Source: Actomonas aquatica (GTDB lineage: Bacteria; Verrucomicrobiota; Verrucomicrobiia; Opitutales; Opitutaceae). Taken from it: DNA of 64,000 nt. Below, piece by piece: positions 9,598 through 18,872 of this stretch; position 1 is the first letter of the stretch; every line of letters starts with the position of its first letter. The DNA is taken from positions 310,001 through 374,000 of the forward strand of contig NZ_CP139781.1 in the NCBI RefSeq assembly GCF_019679435.2, read 5' to 3'. Below the pieces are notes generated by a model that was not told the origin of the DNA, made no database searches, and saw only the letters and a program-made list of their open reading frames with translations. Made by a program: the position numbers and the translations under genes.

Positions 9598-10596
9598 ATG
9601 GCCGCATCCTCGCTCCGCGCCTTCATCCGGGCGCTGCCCAAAACCGAAACGCATCTGCACATCGAAGGTTCGCTCGATTATGGGTTGTTGCGGGCGTGGG
9701 ATCCGGCGCGCTTTGCGGCCGACCCGGCGTGGCGACGACCGGAGTTTCGTTTCGAGTCCTTCCCGAAGTTCGACGAGATTCTGCTGGGGCACGCCCTGCC
9801 GTGGTTTGATTCACCGGAGCGTTATTACGAAGCGGCCCGGGTGACCTTTGCCCAACACGTTGCGCAGAACGTGCGCTACGTGGAGACCAGCTTCCACCTC
9901 GGCATCGTCGAATTCCTGCCGGTGAGTGGCCGTGAGATCATCGCGGCCATTCGCGCGGCGGTGCCGCCGGGACTCGAAGTGCGGATCTTCGCGGGCATGC
10001 TGCGCAACAACTACCACGGTGCGGTCAAAGATGTGATCGACGAGATGCACACCTGGGACGAACTGGCCGGCATCGACCTGCACGGGTTTGAGCAGGTGCC
10101 AACCGAAGCCTGGAGTGAATCGGTGTGGCAGCGGGCGCGGGAAGCCGGCAAAGTCACCAAGTGCCACGCCGGCGAATTTGACGGTGCGGCGCGCGTGCGG
10201 GAAGCGATCGAAGTGCTCGGCGTCACCCGCGTGCAGCACGGCGTGCGCGCGATCGAAGATGACGCGGTGGTGGCGCTCGCCGCCGAACGCGGCGTGACCT
10301 TCGACGTGTGTCCGCTCAGCAACGTCAAACTGCAGGTGGTGGACTCCATCGCGACGCACCCGCTGCGGCGCCTGCGGGCGGCGGGCGTCAATTGCACGGT
10401 CAGCTCCGACGACCCGCTCGCTTTTGGCAACAAGGTGAGTGACGACTACGAAGCCCTCGCGACCGAAGGAGACTTCAGCTTCGCCGAGCTGGCCGACATC
10501 GCCAAAGCCGGTTGGCGCGTGGCCGATGTTTCGGCCGAGACGCGGGCGACGATGGAGCAGGAAATCGACGCCGTGCTGGCGCGGTTTACGGCGTAA
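9598..10596 (+). CDS. add: Adenosine deaminase family protein
   Basis: The family converts adenosine (or adenine or related purines) to inosine-type products in purine salvage. The 332-residue TIM-barrel protein shows the zinc-binding [10 protein letters not shown] near the start, KCHAGEFDG with the next His and catalytic Glu region, [10 protein letters not shown] with another catalytic His, and [12 protein letters not shown], where the double Asp binds zinc and substrate. The last motif reads DDPLAF where canonical adenosine deaminases often read DDPxMF, so an adenine deaminase or a related substrate cannot be excluded. Likely co-transcribed with the upstream aminopeptidase. Confidence 0.86.
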   Translation: MAASSLRAFIRALPKTETHLHIEGSLDYGLLRAWDPARFAADPAWRRPEFRFESFPKFDEILLGHALPWFDSPERYYEAARVTFAQHVAQNVRYVETSFHLGIVEFLPVSGREIIAAIRAAVPPGLEVRIFAGMLRNNYHGAVKDVIDEMHTWDELAGIDLHGFEQVPTEAWSESVWQRAREAGKVTKCHAGEFDGAARVREAIEVLGVTRVQHGVRAIEDDAVVALAAERGVTFDVCPLSNVKLQVVDSIATHPLRRLRAAGVNCTVSSDDPLAFGNKVSDDYEALATEGDFSFAELADIAKAGWRVADVSAETRATMEQEIDAVLARFTA

Positions 10597-10620
10597 TGCA
10601 GACGGCGACCTTACAGGCAT

Positions 10621-10697
10621 TGTCGGGCATAAAGCCCGACCCACAGCTACAGTGTTGGTATCGAACCGACAATGTGGGTCGGGCTTTACGCCCGACA
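10621..10697. repeat. Long inverted repeat between add and rluD-like gene
   Basis: The 25-base arm 10621-10645 (starting TGTCGGGCATAAAGCCCGAC) and the arm 10673-10697 (starting TGTGGGTCGGGCTTTACGCC) are inverted copies with one mismatch, separated by 27 bases. Each arm also folds internally (GTCGGGC with GCCCGAC). This looks like a paired REP-type or MITE-like intergenic element. It could also act as a transcription attenuator or terminator after add. Confidence 0.75.
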
Positions 10698-10725
10698 TTT
10701 ATCGTATCGGAGAACCCACTACGTC

Positions 10726-11655
10726 ATGAGTGAAGCGTCCAAACAGTTTGTGGTGCCTGATTCGATTCCGCGGGCGCGCGTGGACAAGGCGCTGGCGGTG
10801 GCGTTTCCCGAGCAGAGCCGGGCGGCTTGGCAGCGGGCGCTCGATGCGGGACTGGTTTCACGCGAGGGCGTCGTGCTCGTGCGCAAAGACGAAGTGCGCG
10901 CAGGCGACGTGATCGACTACGCCATGCCGGCGGTTGAGCCGACCGAACTCACGCCGACGGACATTCCGTTGGAGACACTCTTCGAGGATGAGCATCTGTT
11001 GGTCGTCAACAAACCGGCGGGCATGGTGGTGCATCCGGGGGCGGGCACGGGAGACGATACTTTGGTGCACGCGCTGTTGGCGCATTGTGCAGGGGAGTTG
11101 AGCGGCATCGGCGGCGTGGAGCGGCCGGGTATCGTGCATCGACTCGATCGCGATACGACCGGCGCGATCGTCGTCGCCAAAAGCGACGCGGCGCACCGCG
11201 GGCTGGCCGAGCAATTTGCCGAGCGGCACCTGCACAAGGAATACCTCGCGCTGGCGAGCGGCACGCCGCGGCTGCTGAGCGGCTCCATCGACCGCGCCAT
11301 CTCGCGGCATCCGCAGCACCGGCATCGCATGACCACGGGCGAAGGCGGCAAGCCGGCCCGGACCGACTGGTTCGTTGAAGATAAATTTCCGACCTACAAT
11401 GTGACGCTGTTTCGCTGTCACATTCACAGCGGTCGCACGCACCAGATCCGGGTGCACTTGAAGTCGATCGGGCATCCGCTGCTCGGCGATCGCACCTATG
11501 GCTGGCGGCCGGACGACCGGCTGCCGATCGCACCCGAGCGCGTGATGTTGCACGCAGCCTACCTGAAGTTTTTGCACCCGGTCACCGCGCGTTCGATCGA
11601 GATCAAAGCGCCATTGCCGGAGGATTTTTCCAAGCTGATGGACGCCCTGCGGTAG
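10726..11655 (+). CDS. rluD: RluD/RluA-family 23S rRNA pseudouridine synthase
   Basis: The enzyme isomerises uridines in 23S rRNA (or tRNA) to pseudouridine. The 309-residue protein has an N-terminal S4-like region (RARVDKALAVAFPEQSRAAWQ, then VVLVRKDEVRAGDVIDY), followed by the catalytic domain. LLVVNKPAGMVVHPGAG, the catalytic-Asp motif GIVHRLDRDTTGAIVVAKS and the HSGRTHQIRVHLKSIGHPLLGD block are all diagnostic. The chosen ATG at 10726 follows the inverted repeat and gives a normal RluD length; the frame extends upstream to 10672 without added homology. The exact target uridine is not readable. It ends before the convergent Ppx gene. Confidence 0.9.
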   Translation: MSEASKQFVVPDSIPRARVDKALAVAFPEQSRAAWQRALDAGLVSREGVVLVRKDEVRAGDVIDYAMPAVEPTELTPTDIPLETLFEDEHLLVVNKPAGMVVHPGAGTGDDTLVHALLAHCAGELSGIGGVERPGIVHRLDRDTTGAIVVAKSDAAHRGLAEQFAERHLHKEYLALASGTPRLLSGSIDRAISRHPQHRHRMTTGEGGKPARTDWFVEDKFPTYNVTLFRCHIHSGRTHQIRVHLKSIGHPLLGDRTYGWRPDDRLPIAPERVMLHAAYLKFLHPVTARSIEIKAPLPEDFSKLMDALR

Positions 11656-11685
11656 GGTTGAGCTGCGGCGCTCTCTAAGGATGAG

Positions 11686-11708
11686 AGGGCCGGCTGAAGA
11701 CCGGCCCT
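11686..11708. terminator. Bidirectional hairpin between rluD and ppx
   Basis: AGGGCCGG (11686-11693) and CCGGCCCT (11701-11708) form an 8-bp stem with a 7-base loop in the 51-base gap between two converging genes, reaching the ppx stop. There is no clear T-tract, so it may instead be a further GC-rich repeat unit. Confidence 0.45.
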
Positions 11709-12651
11709 ACGGCAAAGTCAGTGCTTCGCTGGCGATGCCCCAGCGCAGGTTGTAGAAGGAGTGCTGGAAGGCTTCGAAACCGCCAAACTCGGCCAGGGCG
11801 AGCACGGTGGCGAGGGCGGTCGGCATGACGTCGGCGCGGCGCGCGGGCAGGCCCGGAATCTGTTGGCGTTCGGCCAACGGCAGGCGACCGAGCTTTTTGA
11901 GCAAGGCGGCGAGCAGTTCGGCCGTCACGCGGGCCTGAGTTTCCTTCAAGGTGAGATTGCGGGCCTCGGCGACGATGGCGCGGGTCGTGGTCACGGTGCC
12001 GCCGCAGAAAACGGCGGGGGTGCCGGCGGGCGCAAAATCGAGTCCGGCTTCCCGCAGGGCGTCGCTCACGTAGGCGCGGATCTTCGCGTCGTCTTCGGGC
12101 GAAAGCGGTTGGGCGGGATCGGCGACGAGGCGTTCGGTCAGTCGCACGCAGCCCAGCGGCAAACTGATGGCACGCACCGGCTCGCGGTCTTTGAAGCTGA
12201 GGCATTCGAGACTGCCGCCGCCGAGGTCGAAGACATGAAAGTCGGTCCAAGCGGCGAGGGCCGGATCGCAGAGCAGACCGCGGCCGATGTAGCGGGCTTC
12301 CTCGTCGCCGCTGAGGATGCGCAGCTCGAGTCCGGTTTCGGACTGGATGCGGGCGGCAAACTCGGCGCCATTGGCGGAATCGCGCACGGCGCTGGTCGCG
12401 ACGACGGTGAGTTGATTCGGCTCGTGGGCGCGGCACATCGCGGCCAGTTCGGCCACGGCGGCGGCGCCTGCAGCCATGGCTTCAGCGGTGAGGCGCGGTT
12501 GGTCGGCGTTGAGGCCGGTGCCGATGCGGGTATCGAGAGTGCGTTGCTCGAGGGCGACGATACGACCATCCTCGCGGCGGGTGGCGACGAGAGCTTTGAT
12601 CGAGTTGGACCCGATGTCGATGACGGCGGTGGACGGGCTGACGAGCATCAT
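11707..12651 (-). CDS. ppx: Exopolyphosphatase / guanosine pentaphosphatase (Ppx/GppA)
   Basis: Ppx/GppA enzymes release phosphate from polyphosphate or hydrolyse pppGpp. The 314-residue protein is the short two-domain form. It has the ASKHA phosphate-binding loops VIDIGSNSIK near the N-terminus and FDLGGGSLE in the middle, plus VVATSAVRDSANG between them. GCVRLTERL and FCGGTVTTTRAI are further family blocks. It lacks the long C-terminal HD-like domain of E. coli Ppx. The start ATG overlaps the rsmI stop by ATGA, so the two are translationally coupled. Polyphosphatase versus pppGpp activity cannot be separated by eye. Confidence 0.87.
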   Translation of the reverse strand: MMLVSPSTAVIDIGSNSIKALVATRREDGRIVALEQRTLDTRIGTGLNADQPRLTAEAMAAGAAAVAELAAMCRAHEPNQLTVVATSAVRDSANGAEFAARIQSETGLELRILSGDEEARYIGRGLLCDPALAAWTDFHVFDLGGGSLECLSFKDREPVRAISLPLGCVRLTERLVADPAQPLSPEDDAKIRAYVSDALREAGLDFAPAGTPAVFCGGTVTTTRAIVAEARNLTLKETQARVTAELLAALLKKLGRLPLAERQQIPGLPARRADVMPTALATVLALAEFGGFEAFQHSFYNLRWGIASEALTLP

Positions 12652-13361
12652 AGCGTGAAGGAAGCGGGGGCGATGAGGACGACAAACTCACCCTTGCGGC
12701 TGGCCTTGAGGAGTTGGTCGCAGACCTCGCCGGCGGGACCGACCCAGAAAGTCTCGTGGAGTTTGGTCAGCTCCTTGGCGATGCAGACGACGCGCTCGGG
12801 ACCTAGGGTGTCGACGATCTCGCGGGCGAACTTGTCGATGCGGTGGCAGCTCTCGTAGAGCGCGAGGGTGTAGTCGAAATCCTGATACTTGGTGAGAAAG
12901 GTGATGCGGGCGGCGGACTTGGGCGGGAGGAAGCCGGCGAAGAGGAAACCGTTGGTAGGCAGGCCGGCGGCGCAGAGCGCGGTGGTGAGGGCGCAGGGGC
13001 CGGGCACGGGCACGACCGGGAGTTGGCGGCGGCGGCAGGCGCGCACGAGACGGAAACCCGGATCGCTGAGTGCGGGCGTCCCGGCGTCGCTGACGACGGC
13101 GACGGATTTGCCGGCGGCAAGTTGTTCGGCGAGGCGTTCGGCGGCTTCGGTTTCGTTGTGATCGTGGTAGGCGATCAACTCCCGGCGCAGGCCGAGGCGG
13201 GTGAGCATGGCGCCGGTGGTGCGAGTGTCCTCGCAGGCAACCAAATCGACGGCGCCGAGAATGGCGCGGGCGCGGTCGGTGAGATCGGCCAGATTGCCGA
13301 TGGGCGTCGCCACCACGTAGAGGTGGCCGGGAGTGGGAGTGAGCGACGCGTTGTCAGACAT
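12648..13361 (-). CDS. rsmI: 16S rRNA (cytidine1402-2'-O)-methyltransferase
   Basis: RsmI methylates the ribose of C1402 in the 16S decoding centre using SAM. Starting at ATG 13361 gives 237 residues and begins close to the diagnostic GHLYVVATPIGNLADLTDRA. CEDTRTT, the SAM-binding VSDAGTPALSDPG, VPVPGPCALTTAL and FLFAGFLPPK are all tetrapyrrole-methylase/RsmI motifs. The frame is open upstream to 13505, but that part runs through a terminator hairpin and has no family sequence. The protein is shorter than E. coli RsmI (286 aa) and lacks its C-terminal extension. Its stop overlaps the ppx start. Confidence 0.93.
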   Translation of the reverse strand: MSDNASLTPTPGHLYVVATPIGNLADLTDRARAILGAVDLVACEDTRTTGAMLTRLGLRRELIAYHDHNETEAAERLAEQLAAGKSVAVVSDAGTPALSDPGFRLVRACRRRQLPVVPVPGPCALTTALCAAGLPTNGFLFAGFLPPKSAARITFLTKYQDFDYTLALYESCHRIDKFAREIVDTLGPERVVCIAKELTKLHETFWVGPAGEVCDQLLKASRKGEFVVLIAPASFTL

Positions 13362-13367
13362 GGGCAC

Positions 13368-13396
13368 AAAAAATCCGGTGCCGCGGGGCACCGGAT
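13368..13396 (-). terminator. Intrinsic terminator after the small lipoprotein gene
   Basis: On the minus strand ATCCGGTGCC pairs with GGCACCGGAT around a GC-rich loop, followed by a T-rich run (the plus strand shows CACAAAAAATCC). It lies between the small lipoprotein gene (13433-13606) and rsmI and would end transcription from the former. Confidence 0.8.
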
Positions 13397-13432
13397 GGCG
13401 AGTGAAAAGTGGGCGGATGGCGGGCGAGTCGC

Positions 13433-13606
13433 TTAGCGAATGCCGGAGCCCTTGCCGGTGCCCATACCCGGAACCTGACCTTCCCAGTTGGCGGGGCGGC
13501 TCCACGGAATGGAGGAGTCGGCGTCGGTCTGGCTGGTGCAGCCCGTGAGGAGGAAGGAGCCGGCGATCCCGGCCAGGGCGAGGAAGAGGCGGAAGAGCAG
13601 TTTCAT
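13433..13606 (-). CDS. Small lipoprotein, 57 residues
   Basis: A short gene from ATG 13606 to TAA 13433 encodes 57 residues. It begins MKLLFRLFLALAGIAGSFLL and continues TGCTSQ. The basic start, hydrophobic stretch and lipobox L-L-T-G-C (Cys23) predict a lipoprotein signal cleaved by signal peptidase II, leaving a mature peptide of about 35 residues containing SSIPWSRPANWEGQVPG. It starts 4 bases after the stop of the coiled-coil membrane protein upstream and ends before a strong terminator, which supports it as a real gene. Function is unknown. Similar small PW-rich lipoproteins are plausible in related genomes but were not checked. Confidence 0.78.
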   Translation of the reverse strand: MKLLFRLFLALAGIAGSFLLTGCTSQTDADSSIPWSRPANWEGQVPGMGTGKGSGIR

Positions 13607-13610
13607 GACT

Positions 13611-14351
13611 TTAAGGTGTTAAGGAGGCGGCATCGCCTATGCGCAGTTTGCCAGAGAGGGATTCGGCTAAGACCTGCGCAATGGAATAATTCTCCCTCGA
13701 ATCGCTAATTTCAACCATAGCGAGGCGCTCGGGGCCGCGGGAGATCGTGAGACGTTGGTTGGGACGGGCGCCGTGGCGCTCACCGAAGTTGATCACCACA
13801 AACGCGTTTTGCGGGCCCACCTGCACGACTTGGGCGTGATCACCGCGGCCGGCGACGAGGGGATTGGGCGTCTCGGAAAGGCGATTCTCGAGGGCGAAGA
13901 TTTGGTCCTCGAGACTCGCAATCACTTCGCGGTAGTGCGCGGCCTGGGCGGAGGGGAGGGCGCGGCGGAGTTCTTCGCGGGTGCGCGTGAGCTCCTCGTT
14001 GAGTCCGGCGGCTTGAGCCTGCAGGTCCAGATAGGCGGCTTGGGATTCCGTGAGTTGGTGCTCGGTGTCGGCGAGGGTGCGGTCGCGTTGCTCGAGCTCG
14101 ATGTGGAGGTCGGTGAGCTCACGTTTGGTCGCCGCGCAACCGGTGTCCATCTCGCGGATACGTTGTTGGAGGACGTCCTCCTCGGCCTGACTGGCGGTCA
14201 AGCTGGCGTCGAGCACGCCGATCTGGTGTTCGGCGTGGTTGAGCTGGATGGCGAGGCTGCGTTTCTCGCGGGCGAGCAGCGCCACCATCACTCCGGCGGC
14301 GACCGCTCCGATCACCATGACCCATCCCAGAGCGAGCTTGAGGTGGCGCAT
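13611..14351 (-). CDS. Membrane-anchored coiled-coil protein, function unknown
   Basis: The 246-residue protein starts with a transmembrane segment (about residues 8-26, LGWVMVIGAVAAGVMVALLA). A long coiled coil (about 30-165) rich in Glu, Gln, Leu and Arg follows, and then a compact C-terminal domain (about 170-246, QVVQVGPQNAFVVINFGERHGARP) that looks like a small beta-barrel fold. The layout resembles cell-envelope coiled-coil proteins with a periplasmic barrel. The downstream 57-aa lipoprotein is separated by 4 bases, suggesting a two-gene envelope operon. Confidence 0.75.
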   Translation of the reverse strand: MRHLKLALGWVMVIGAVAAGVMVALLAREKRSLAIQLNHAEHQIGVLDASLTASQAEEDVLQQRIREMDTGCAATKRELTDLHIELEQRDRTLADTEHQLTESQAAYLDLQAQAAGLNEELTRTREELRRALPSAQAAHYREVIASLEDQIFALENRLSETPNPLVAGRGDHAQVVQVGPQNAFVVINFGERHGARPNQRLTISRGPERLAMVEISDSRENYSIAQVLAESLSGKLRIGDAASLTP

Positions 14352-14410
14352 GGTGACGGAGAAACGAAGGCCGAGCGGAGGACGGTTTGGCGATCGGTCA
14401 GACGCGGGAC

Positions 14411-15973
14411 TTAGCCGCGGAAGGTGCTCTCAAACCACGGGTCGCCGGCGGTCTCGGTGAGTTTGCCGTTGGCGGCGAGGCGGTGGAGGATCTTGTAAAC
14501 GAGCTCCGGGTTGCCGTCGGTCTGCGTCGCGAGCTGCTCGATGGTGAAATCGGTGCCCGGGGCGGCGGCGAGGGCGGCCTGCAGCTTGTTTTTGAGCGCG
14601 ATGACGCCGGTGGCGGCTTTCTTGCCGGCTTCGACGCCGGGCTGGTGGTAGGCGTTGATGCCGACGAGGGAAGCGTAGAGGCCAACGACACGCTCGTAGA
14701 GCGCGATGAGCATGCCGAGGGTGCGCGGGGAGACGTCGGGCACGGTGAGGGTGACGGACCAGCGGTCCTTCTCGGAGAGAGCGTCACGGGTGCCGAGCAG
14801 GAAGCCCTGCAGGTAGTCGCCGGAAGTGGTGCCGTCCTCGACTTCGAGGGCGTCGCCGTCGCGATCCTTGAGGACCTCGATGAAGGTCACGAAGAAGTTG
14901 TTCACGCCCTCGCGGAGCTGTTGCACGTAGGCGTGCTGGTCGGTCGAACCCTTGTTGCCGTAAACGGCGATGCCTTGGTTGACGACTTTGCCCTCGAGAT
15001 CGAGCTCCTTGCCGAGCGACTCCATGATGAGCTGCTGGAGGTAGCGGGAGAAGAGCAGGAGGCGATCCTTGTAGGGGAGGACGACCATGTCCTTGGCACC
15101 GATGCCGTCGGTGGCGAAGAGCCAGCCAAGAGCGAGCAACGCGGCGGGATTTTCGGCCGTGACGGGCACGCGGGTGGCGGCGTCCATGGCGGCGGCGCCC
15201 TCGAGCATCGCGTCGATGTCGAGACCCTGGAGAGCGGCGGGCAGGAGGCCAACGGCGCAGAGCTCGGAGGTGCGGCCACCGACCCAGTCCCACATGGGGA
15301 ACTTGGCGAGCCAGCCCTCGGCGTCGGCCACCTGGTCGAGCTTCGAGCCGTCGCCGGTGACAGCGACAAAGTGTTTGGCGGGATCGAGGCCGGCGGCGCG
15401 GAAGGCGGCCTGGGCTTCGAGCATGCCGTTGCGGGTCTCGACGGTGCCGCCGGACTTGGAGATGACGACGGCGAGGGTGGAGCCGAGTTGCTCACCGATC
15501 TGGCCGATCACGTAGTCCATGCCGTCCGGATCGGTGTTATCGAAGAAGTGCACCGCCATCTTGTCGGCGGCGGGCTGGCCGAGGGCGTGCTGGACAAACT
15601 GCGGGCCGAGGGCGGAGCCGCCGATGCCGATCACGAGCAATTGGGTGAAGGGGCCGTTGGGACCGGCGATTTTGCCGGCGTGCACGTCGGCAGCGAAGGC
15701 TTTGATGGCGGCGAGCGTGTCGGTGATGGCCGAGCGCAGTTCCTTGGTCGGAGCGAGCTGAGCGGCGCGCAGCCAGTAGTGGCCGACCATGCGTCCCTCG
15801 TCGGGGTTGGCGATGGCGCCAGCTTCGAGCTCAGCCATGGCGGTGAAGGCCTTTTGCATGGCCTCCTCCTGGCTGCTCAAGAAGTCGGCGGGCAGCGGCA
15901 GACGGCTGAGGTCGAGCGCGAGCCCGAGTTCCGGATAAGGGTGGTAGTGGGTTTTGAAGTTTTCCCAGGACAT
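14411..15973 (-). CDS. pgi: Glucose-6-phosphate isomerase
   Basis: Pgi interconverts glucose-6-phosphate and fructose-6-phosphate in the cytoplasm. ATG 15973 gives 520 residues starting [14 protein letters not shown]. The sugar-phosphate binding motif [20 protein letters not shown], the phosphate-loop [15 protein letters not shown] and a central [13 protein letters not shown] fit a SIS-domain Pgi. The catalytic Glu/His region is [21 protein letters not shown]. The protein is of the bacterial type also seen in chlamydiae and verrucomicrobia rather than the E. coli type. A winged-helix-like C-terminal tail ([21 protein letters not shown]) is unusual for Pgi. Confidence 0.93.
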   Translation of the reverse strand: MSWENFKTHYHPYPELGLALDLSRLPLPADFLSSQEEAMQKAFTAMAELEAGAIANPDEGRMVGHYWLRAAQLAPTKELRSAITDTLAAIKAFAADVHAGKIAGPNGPFTQLLVIGIGGSALGPQFVQHALGQPAADKMAVHFFDNTDPDGMDYVIGQIGEQLGSTLAVVISKSGGTVETRNGMLEAQAAFRAAGLDPAKHFVAVTGDGSKLDQVADAEGWLAKFPMWDWVGGRTSELCAVGLLPAALQGLDIDAMLEGAAAMDAATRVPVTAENPAALLALGWLFATDGIGAKDMVVLPYKDRLLLFSRYLQQLIMESLGKELDLEGKVVNQGIAVYGNKGSTDQHAYVQQLREGVNNFFVTFIEVLKDRDGDALEVEDGTTSGDYLQGFLLGTRDALSEKDRWSVTLTVPDVSPRTLGMLIALYERVVGLYASLVGINAYHQPGVEAGKKAATGVIALKNKLQAALAAAPGTDFTIEQLATQTDGNPELVYKILHRLAANGKLTETAGDPWFESTFRG

Positions 15974-16028
15974 GGTGAAAAAGAGTGAGCTTGAGAGCCT
16001 AAAATTCGGGCGGGCTATAACGTAGCAC

Positions 16029-16064
16029 AAAAGAGGCGCGATGGGTGAAAATCGCGCCTCTTTT
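16029..16064. terminator. Intrinsic terminator of ilvD
   Basis: AAAAGAGGCGCGAT pairs with ATCGCGCCTCTTTT over a loop of about 8 bases. A-rich and T-rich flanks on both sides allow it to work in either direction. It directly follows the ilvD stop on the minus strand and precedes pgi. Confidence 0.88.
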
Positions 16065-16067
16065 GGA

Positions 16068-17786
16068 TTACAGATTTTTGTCGGTCACGGCACCTTCGGA
16101 GGCACTGGCGACGAGTTTGGCGTATTTGCCGAGCACGCCGCGGGTGGAGCCGGGGCCGCGCGGCTTGAAGGCGGCCATGCGGGCGGCGTAGTCCTCGTCG
16201 GGGATGAGCAAGGAGATGGTGTTCTTCACGGCGTCGATCTCGATGATGTCGCCGCTCTGCACGATGCCGATGGGACCGCCGTTGGCGGCTTCGGGCGTGA
16301 TGTGGCCGACGTCAAAACCGTGGCTACCGCCGGAGAAGCGGCCGTCGGTGATGAGGGCAACGTCTTTGATGAGGCCGCGACCGGCCACGGCGCTGGTGGG
16401 CGAGAGCATTTCGCGCATGCCGGGGCCGCCGACGGGACCTTCGTTGCGAATGACGACCACGTCACCCTTCACGACGTCGCCGCGGAGGATGCCCTTGAGC
16501 GCGTCTTCTTCGCCCTCGTAGACCTTGGCGGTGCCCTTGAAGTAGAGGCCTTCCTTGCCGGTGATTTTGCCGATGGCGCCGTCGGGGGCGAGGTTGCCGC
16601 GGAGGACGCGCAGGTGGGTCTCGGTCTTGATCGGCTGATCCCACGGGCGGATGATGTCCTGACCATCCGGATACGACGGATAGGGCTGCACGTCGGCGAG
16701 GGTTTCGGCGAGGGTCTGGCCGGAAACGGTGAGGCAATCGCCATGCAGCATGCCGCGATCGAGCAGCATCTTCATCATCGGGCGAATGCCGCCGATGCGC
16801 ACGAGGTGGCTCATGTTGTATTTGCCGAAAGGCTTGAGGTCGCCGAGGAGGGGGACGCGTTCGCCGATCTCCTTGAAGTCATCGAGGGAAAGGGGGACTT
16901 CGGCCGCGTGGGCGATGGCGAGGAGGTGCAGCACGAGGTTGGTGGAGCCGCCGAGCGCGGTGCAGGTGACGATGGCGTTCTCGAAGGCCTCGCGGGTGAG
17001 GATGTCGCGGGGCTTGATGCCGCGGCGGAGCATTTCCATGACGGCGGCGCCGGCGCGTTGGCAGTCCTTGCGCTTGTCTTCGCTGATGGCGAGTTGGGCG
17101 GAGCTGTTGGGCAGGCTCATGCCGAGGACCTCGATGGCGGAGGCCATGGTGTTGGCCGTATACATGCCGCCGCAGGAACCGGGGCCGGGGATAGCGGAGG
17201 CCTCAACATCTTTGAGGCCGGCGTCGTCGAGTTCGCCCTTGGCGTGTTTACCGACGGCTTCGAAAACCGAAACGATGTCGAGCGGCTTCTTTTTGTCGCA
17301 GTCGCCGGACGTGAAACCGGGCATGATGGTGCCGCCGTAGATGAAGACCGCCGGCCGGTTGAGGCGGGCGATGGCAATCATCATGCCGGGCATGTTTTTG
17401 TCGCAGCCGCCAATGGCGATGAGACCGTCAAAACCCTCGGCTGCGACGGCGGTCTCGACGGAGTCGGCGATAACCTCGCGGGACACCAGGCTGTAGCGCA
17501 TGCCCTGGGTGCCCATGCTGATGCCGTCGGTGACGGTGATGGTGTTAAAATAGACGGATTTGCCGCCGGCCGCGGTGATGCCCTGCTGGGCGTGCTCGCT
17601 GAGGTCGCCGAGGTGGACGTTGCAGGGCGTCATGTCGCTGGCGGCGGAAGCGACCGCGATCTGAGGCTTGGAGAAGTCCTCATCGGTGAAGCCCACGGCG
17701 CGCAGCATGGAGCGGGCGGGAGCGCGGTCGTTGCCATCGACCACGGTGGAAGAGTAAGGGCGGGGAGTGGAGGGCGTGTCGCTCAT
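16068..17786 (-). CDS. ilvD: Dihydroxy-acid dehydratase
   Basis: IlvD dehydrates dihydroxy-acids in branched-chain amino acid synthesis using an iron-sulfur cluster. Starting at ATG 17786 gives 572 residues. [36 protein letters not shown] (cluster Cys), [12 protein letters not shown] (cluster Cys), [15 protein letters not shown] (third cluster Cys) and [16 protein letters not shown] are family signatures. The length is right for the IlvD/Edd group, and GCDKNMPG with no Edd-type motifs favours IlvD over phosphogluconate dehydratase. Divergent from scpB. Confidence 0.95.
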   Translation of the reverse strand: MSDTPSTPRPYSSTVVDGNDRAPARSMLRAVGFTDEDFSKPQIAVASAASDMTPCNVHLGDLSEHAQQGITAAGGKSVYFNTITVTDGISMGTQGMRYSLVSREVIADSVETAVAAEGFDGLIAIGGCDKNMPGMMIAIARLNRPAVFIYGGTIMPGFTSGDCDKKKPLDIVSVFEAVGKHAKGELDDAGLKDVEASAIPGPGSCGGMYTANTMASAIEVLGMSLPNSSAQLAISEDKRKDCQRAGAAVMEMLRRGIKPRDILTREAFENAIVTCTALGGSTNLVLHLLAIAHAAEVPLSLDDFKEIGERVPLLGDLKPFGKYNMSHLVRIGGIRPMMKMLLDRGMLHGDCLTVSGQTLAETLADVQPYPSYPDGQDIIRPWDQPIKTETHLRVLRGNLAPDGAIGKITGKEGLYFKGTAKVYEGEEDALKGILRGDVVKGDVVVIRNEGPVGGPGMREMLSPTSAVAGRGLIKDVALITDGRFSGGSHGFDVGHITPEAANGGPIGIVQSGDIIEIDAVKNTISLLIPDEDYAARMAAFKPRGPGSTRGVLGKYAKLVASASEGAVTDKNL

Positions 17787-17891
17787 GACGAAGGAGAACG
17801 ACCTCAGCAAACGCCGGAGCCACCGGCAAGCGGTGTTTTCGGCATTGCACCGAGCCGAGGCGCGCCCCGAAATCGCGATTCTCTTTCACGC

Positions 17892-18851
17892 ATGGCTTTC
17901 GACCTCCAGTCCGTCCTCAAGGCGCTGCTCTTCTCCTCCGGGCAACCGCTGACTCTCAAAGACTTCCAAGCGGTCTTCACCCGCTACAAGGAGCAGAATA
18001 AGCCTGTGTCCGAGACGGGCGATGAGAGCGAGACGCCCGCGGAGGGGGGCGAGGAGAAAACCGCGCCGGCCGCCGGGGCGGAAGAGCAGGCCGAAGTCGA
18101 TGCCTTGGAGGCACCGGATGAGACCGTGCCGGACCTGATTACCGACGCTCAACTGCGCGAGGCGCTGGAGGCGATCGAAGAGGAGCTGCGTTTGGCGGAT
18201 TCGACTTATTTGGTGCTGGAGGGCGCACAGGGTTACCGGATCGTGTGCAACCCGCGTTATGCCCGCTGGGTGCGCGCGTTGCGCAATGAACCGCCGCCGG
18301 CCAAGCTGTCGCAGTCGGCGCTCGAGACGCTGGCCGTGGTGGCTTACCGCCAACCGGTCACGCGCAGCGAGATCGAGGCGGTGCGTGGCGTGTCGGCTGA
18401 CGCCGGTCTGAACAAACTGCTGGAGCGCGAACTGATCTACATCACGGGCCGCGCGGAGCTGCCGGGACGTCCGCTGCAGTATGGCACGACCGAGAAGTTT
18501 TTGGAGTTTGTCGGCGTCAAGACGTTGGTCGAGTTGCCGGCGTCGGACGTGCTGTCACCGCGCCAGATAGATCAATGGCTGCAGGACGCCATGAACCCGA
18601 GCACCCCGGGAGACGCCGAAATGGGTCTGCCGCTCGAGGCAGGCGAAGGCGAAACGCCGATGGAAGACGAAGCCCACGTCGAGACCGAGCACGAGGAGGC
18701 GGCCGCCGAGGCGACCACCGAGGAGCAGCCGACCGTGGCGGTGGAAGAGCCGGTGGCGGAAATCGAAACCGTCGAGGCAGACGCCCCGGAGGCGGAGCCG
18801 GACGGCGGCGAGACGGACGACGAAGACGAGACCTCCAACAAACCGGCTTAA
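17892..18851 (+). CDS. scpB: Segregation and condensation protein B
   Basis: ScpB binds ScpA and SMC to form the bacterial condensin. ATG 17892 gives 319 residues. The winged-helix part is recognised by FDLQSVLKALLFSSGQPLTLKDF near the start and LSQSALETLAVVAYRQPVTRSEIEAVRGVSADAGLNKLLERELI in the middle. An insertion of about 60 residues, rich in Glu, Ala and Asp, splits the first winged helix (about 42-92), and a long acidic tail of about 100 residues ends the protein. Both extras are lineage-specific and make it longer than typical ScpB (180-250 aa). pheA follows after 21 bases. Confidence 0.9.
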   Translation: MAFDLQSVLKALLFSSGQPLTLKDFQAVFTRYKEQNKPVSETGDESETPAEGGEEKTAPAAGAEEQAEVDALEAPDETVPDLITDAQLREALEAIEEELRLADSTYLVLEGAQGYRIVCNPRYARWVRALRNEPPPAKLSQSALETLAVVAYRQPVTRSEIEAVRGVSADAGLNKLLERELIYITGRAELPGRPLQYGTTEKFLEFVGVKTLVELPASDVLSPRQIDQWLQDAMNPSTPGDAEMGLPLEAGEGETPMEDEAHVETEHEEAAAEATTEEQPTVAVEEPVAEIETVEADAPEAEPDGGETDDEDETSNKPA

Positions 18852-18872
18852 TTGCCACAGCCCCTTTTTCCC

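Noticed and set aside
16041-17891. Long plus-strand frame upstream of scpB continuing into it
   Set aside because: The part before 17892 is antisense to ilvD. ScpB starts at ATG 17892; the family sequence begins there.
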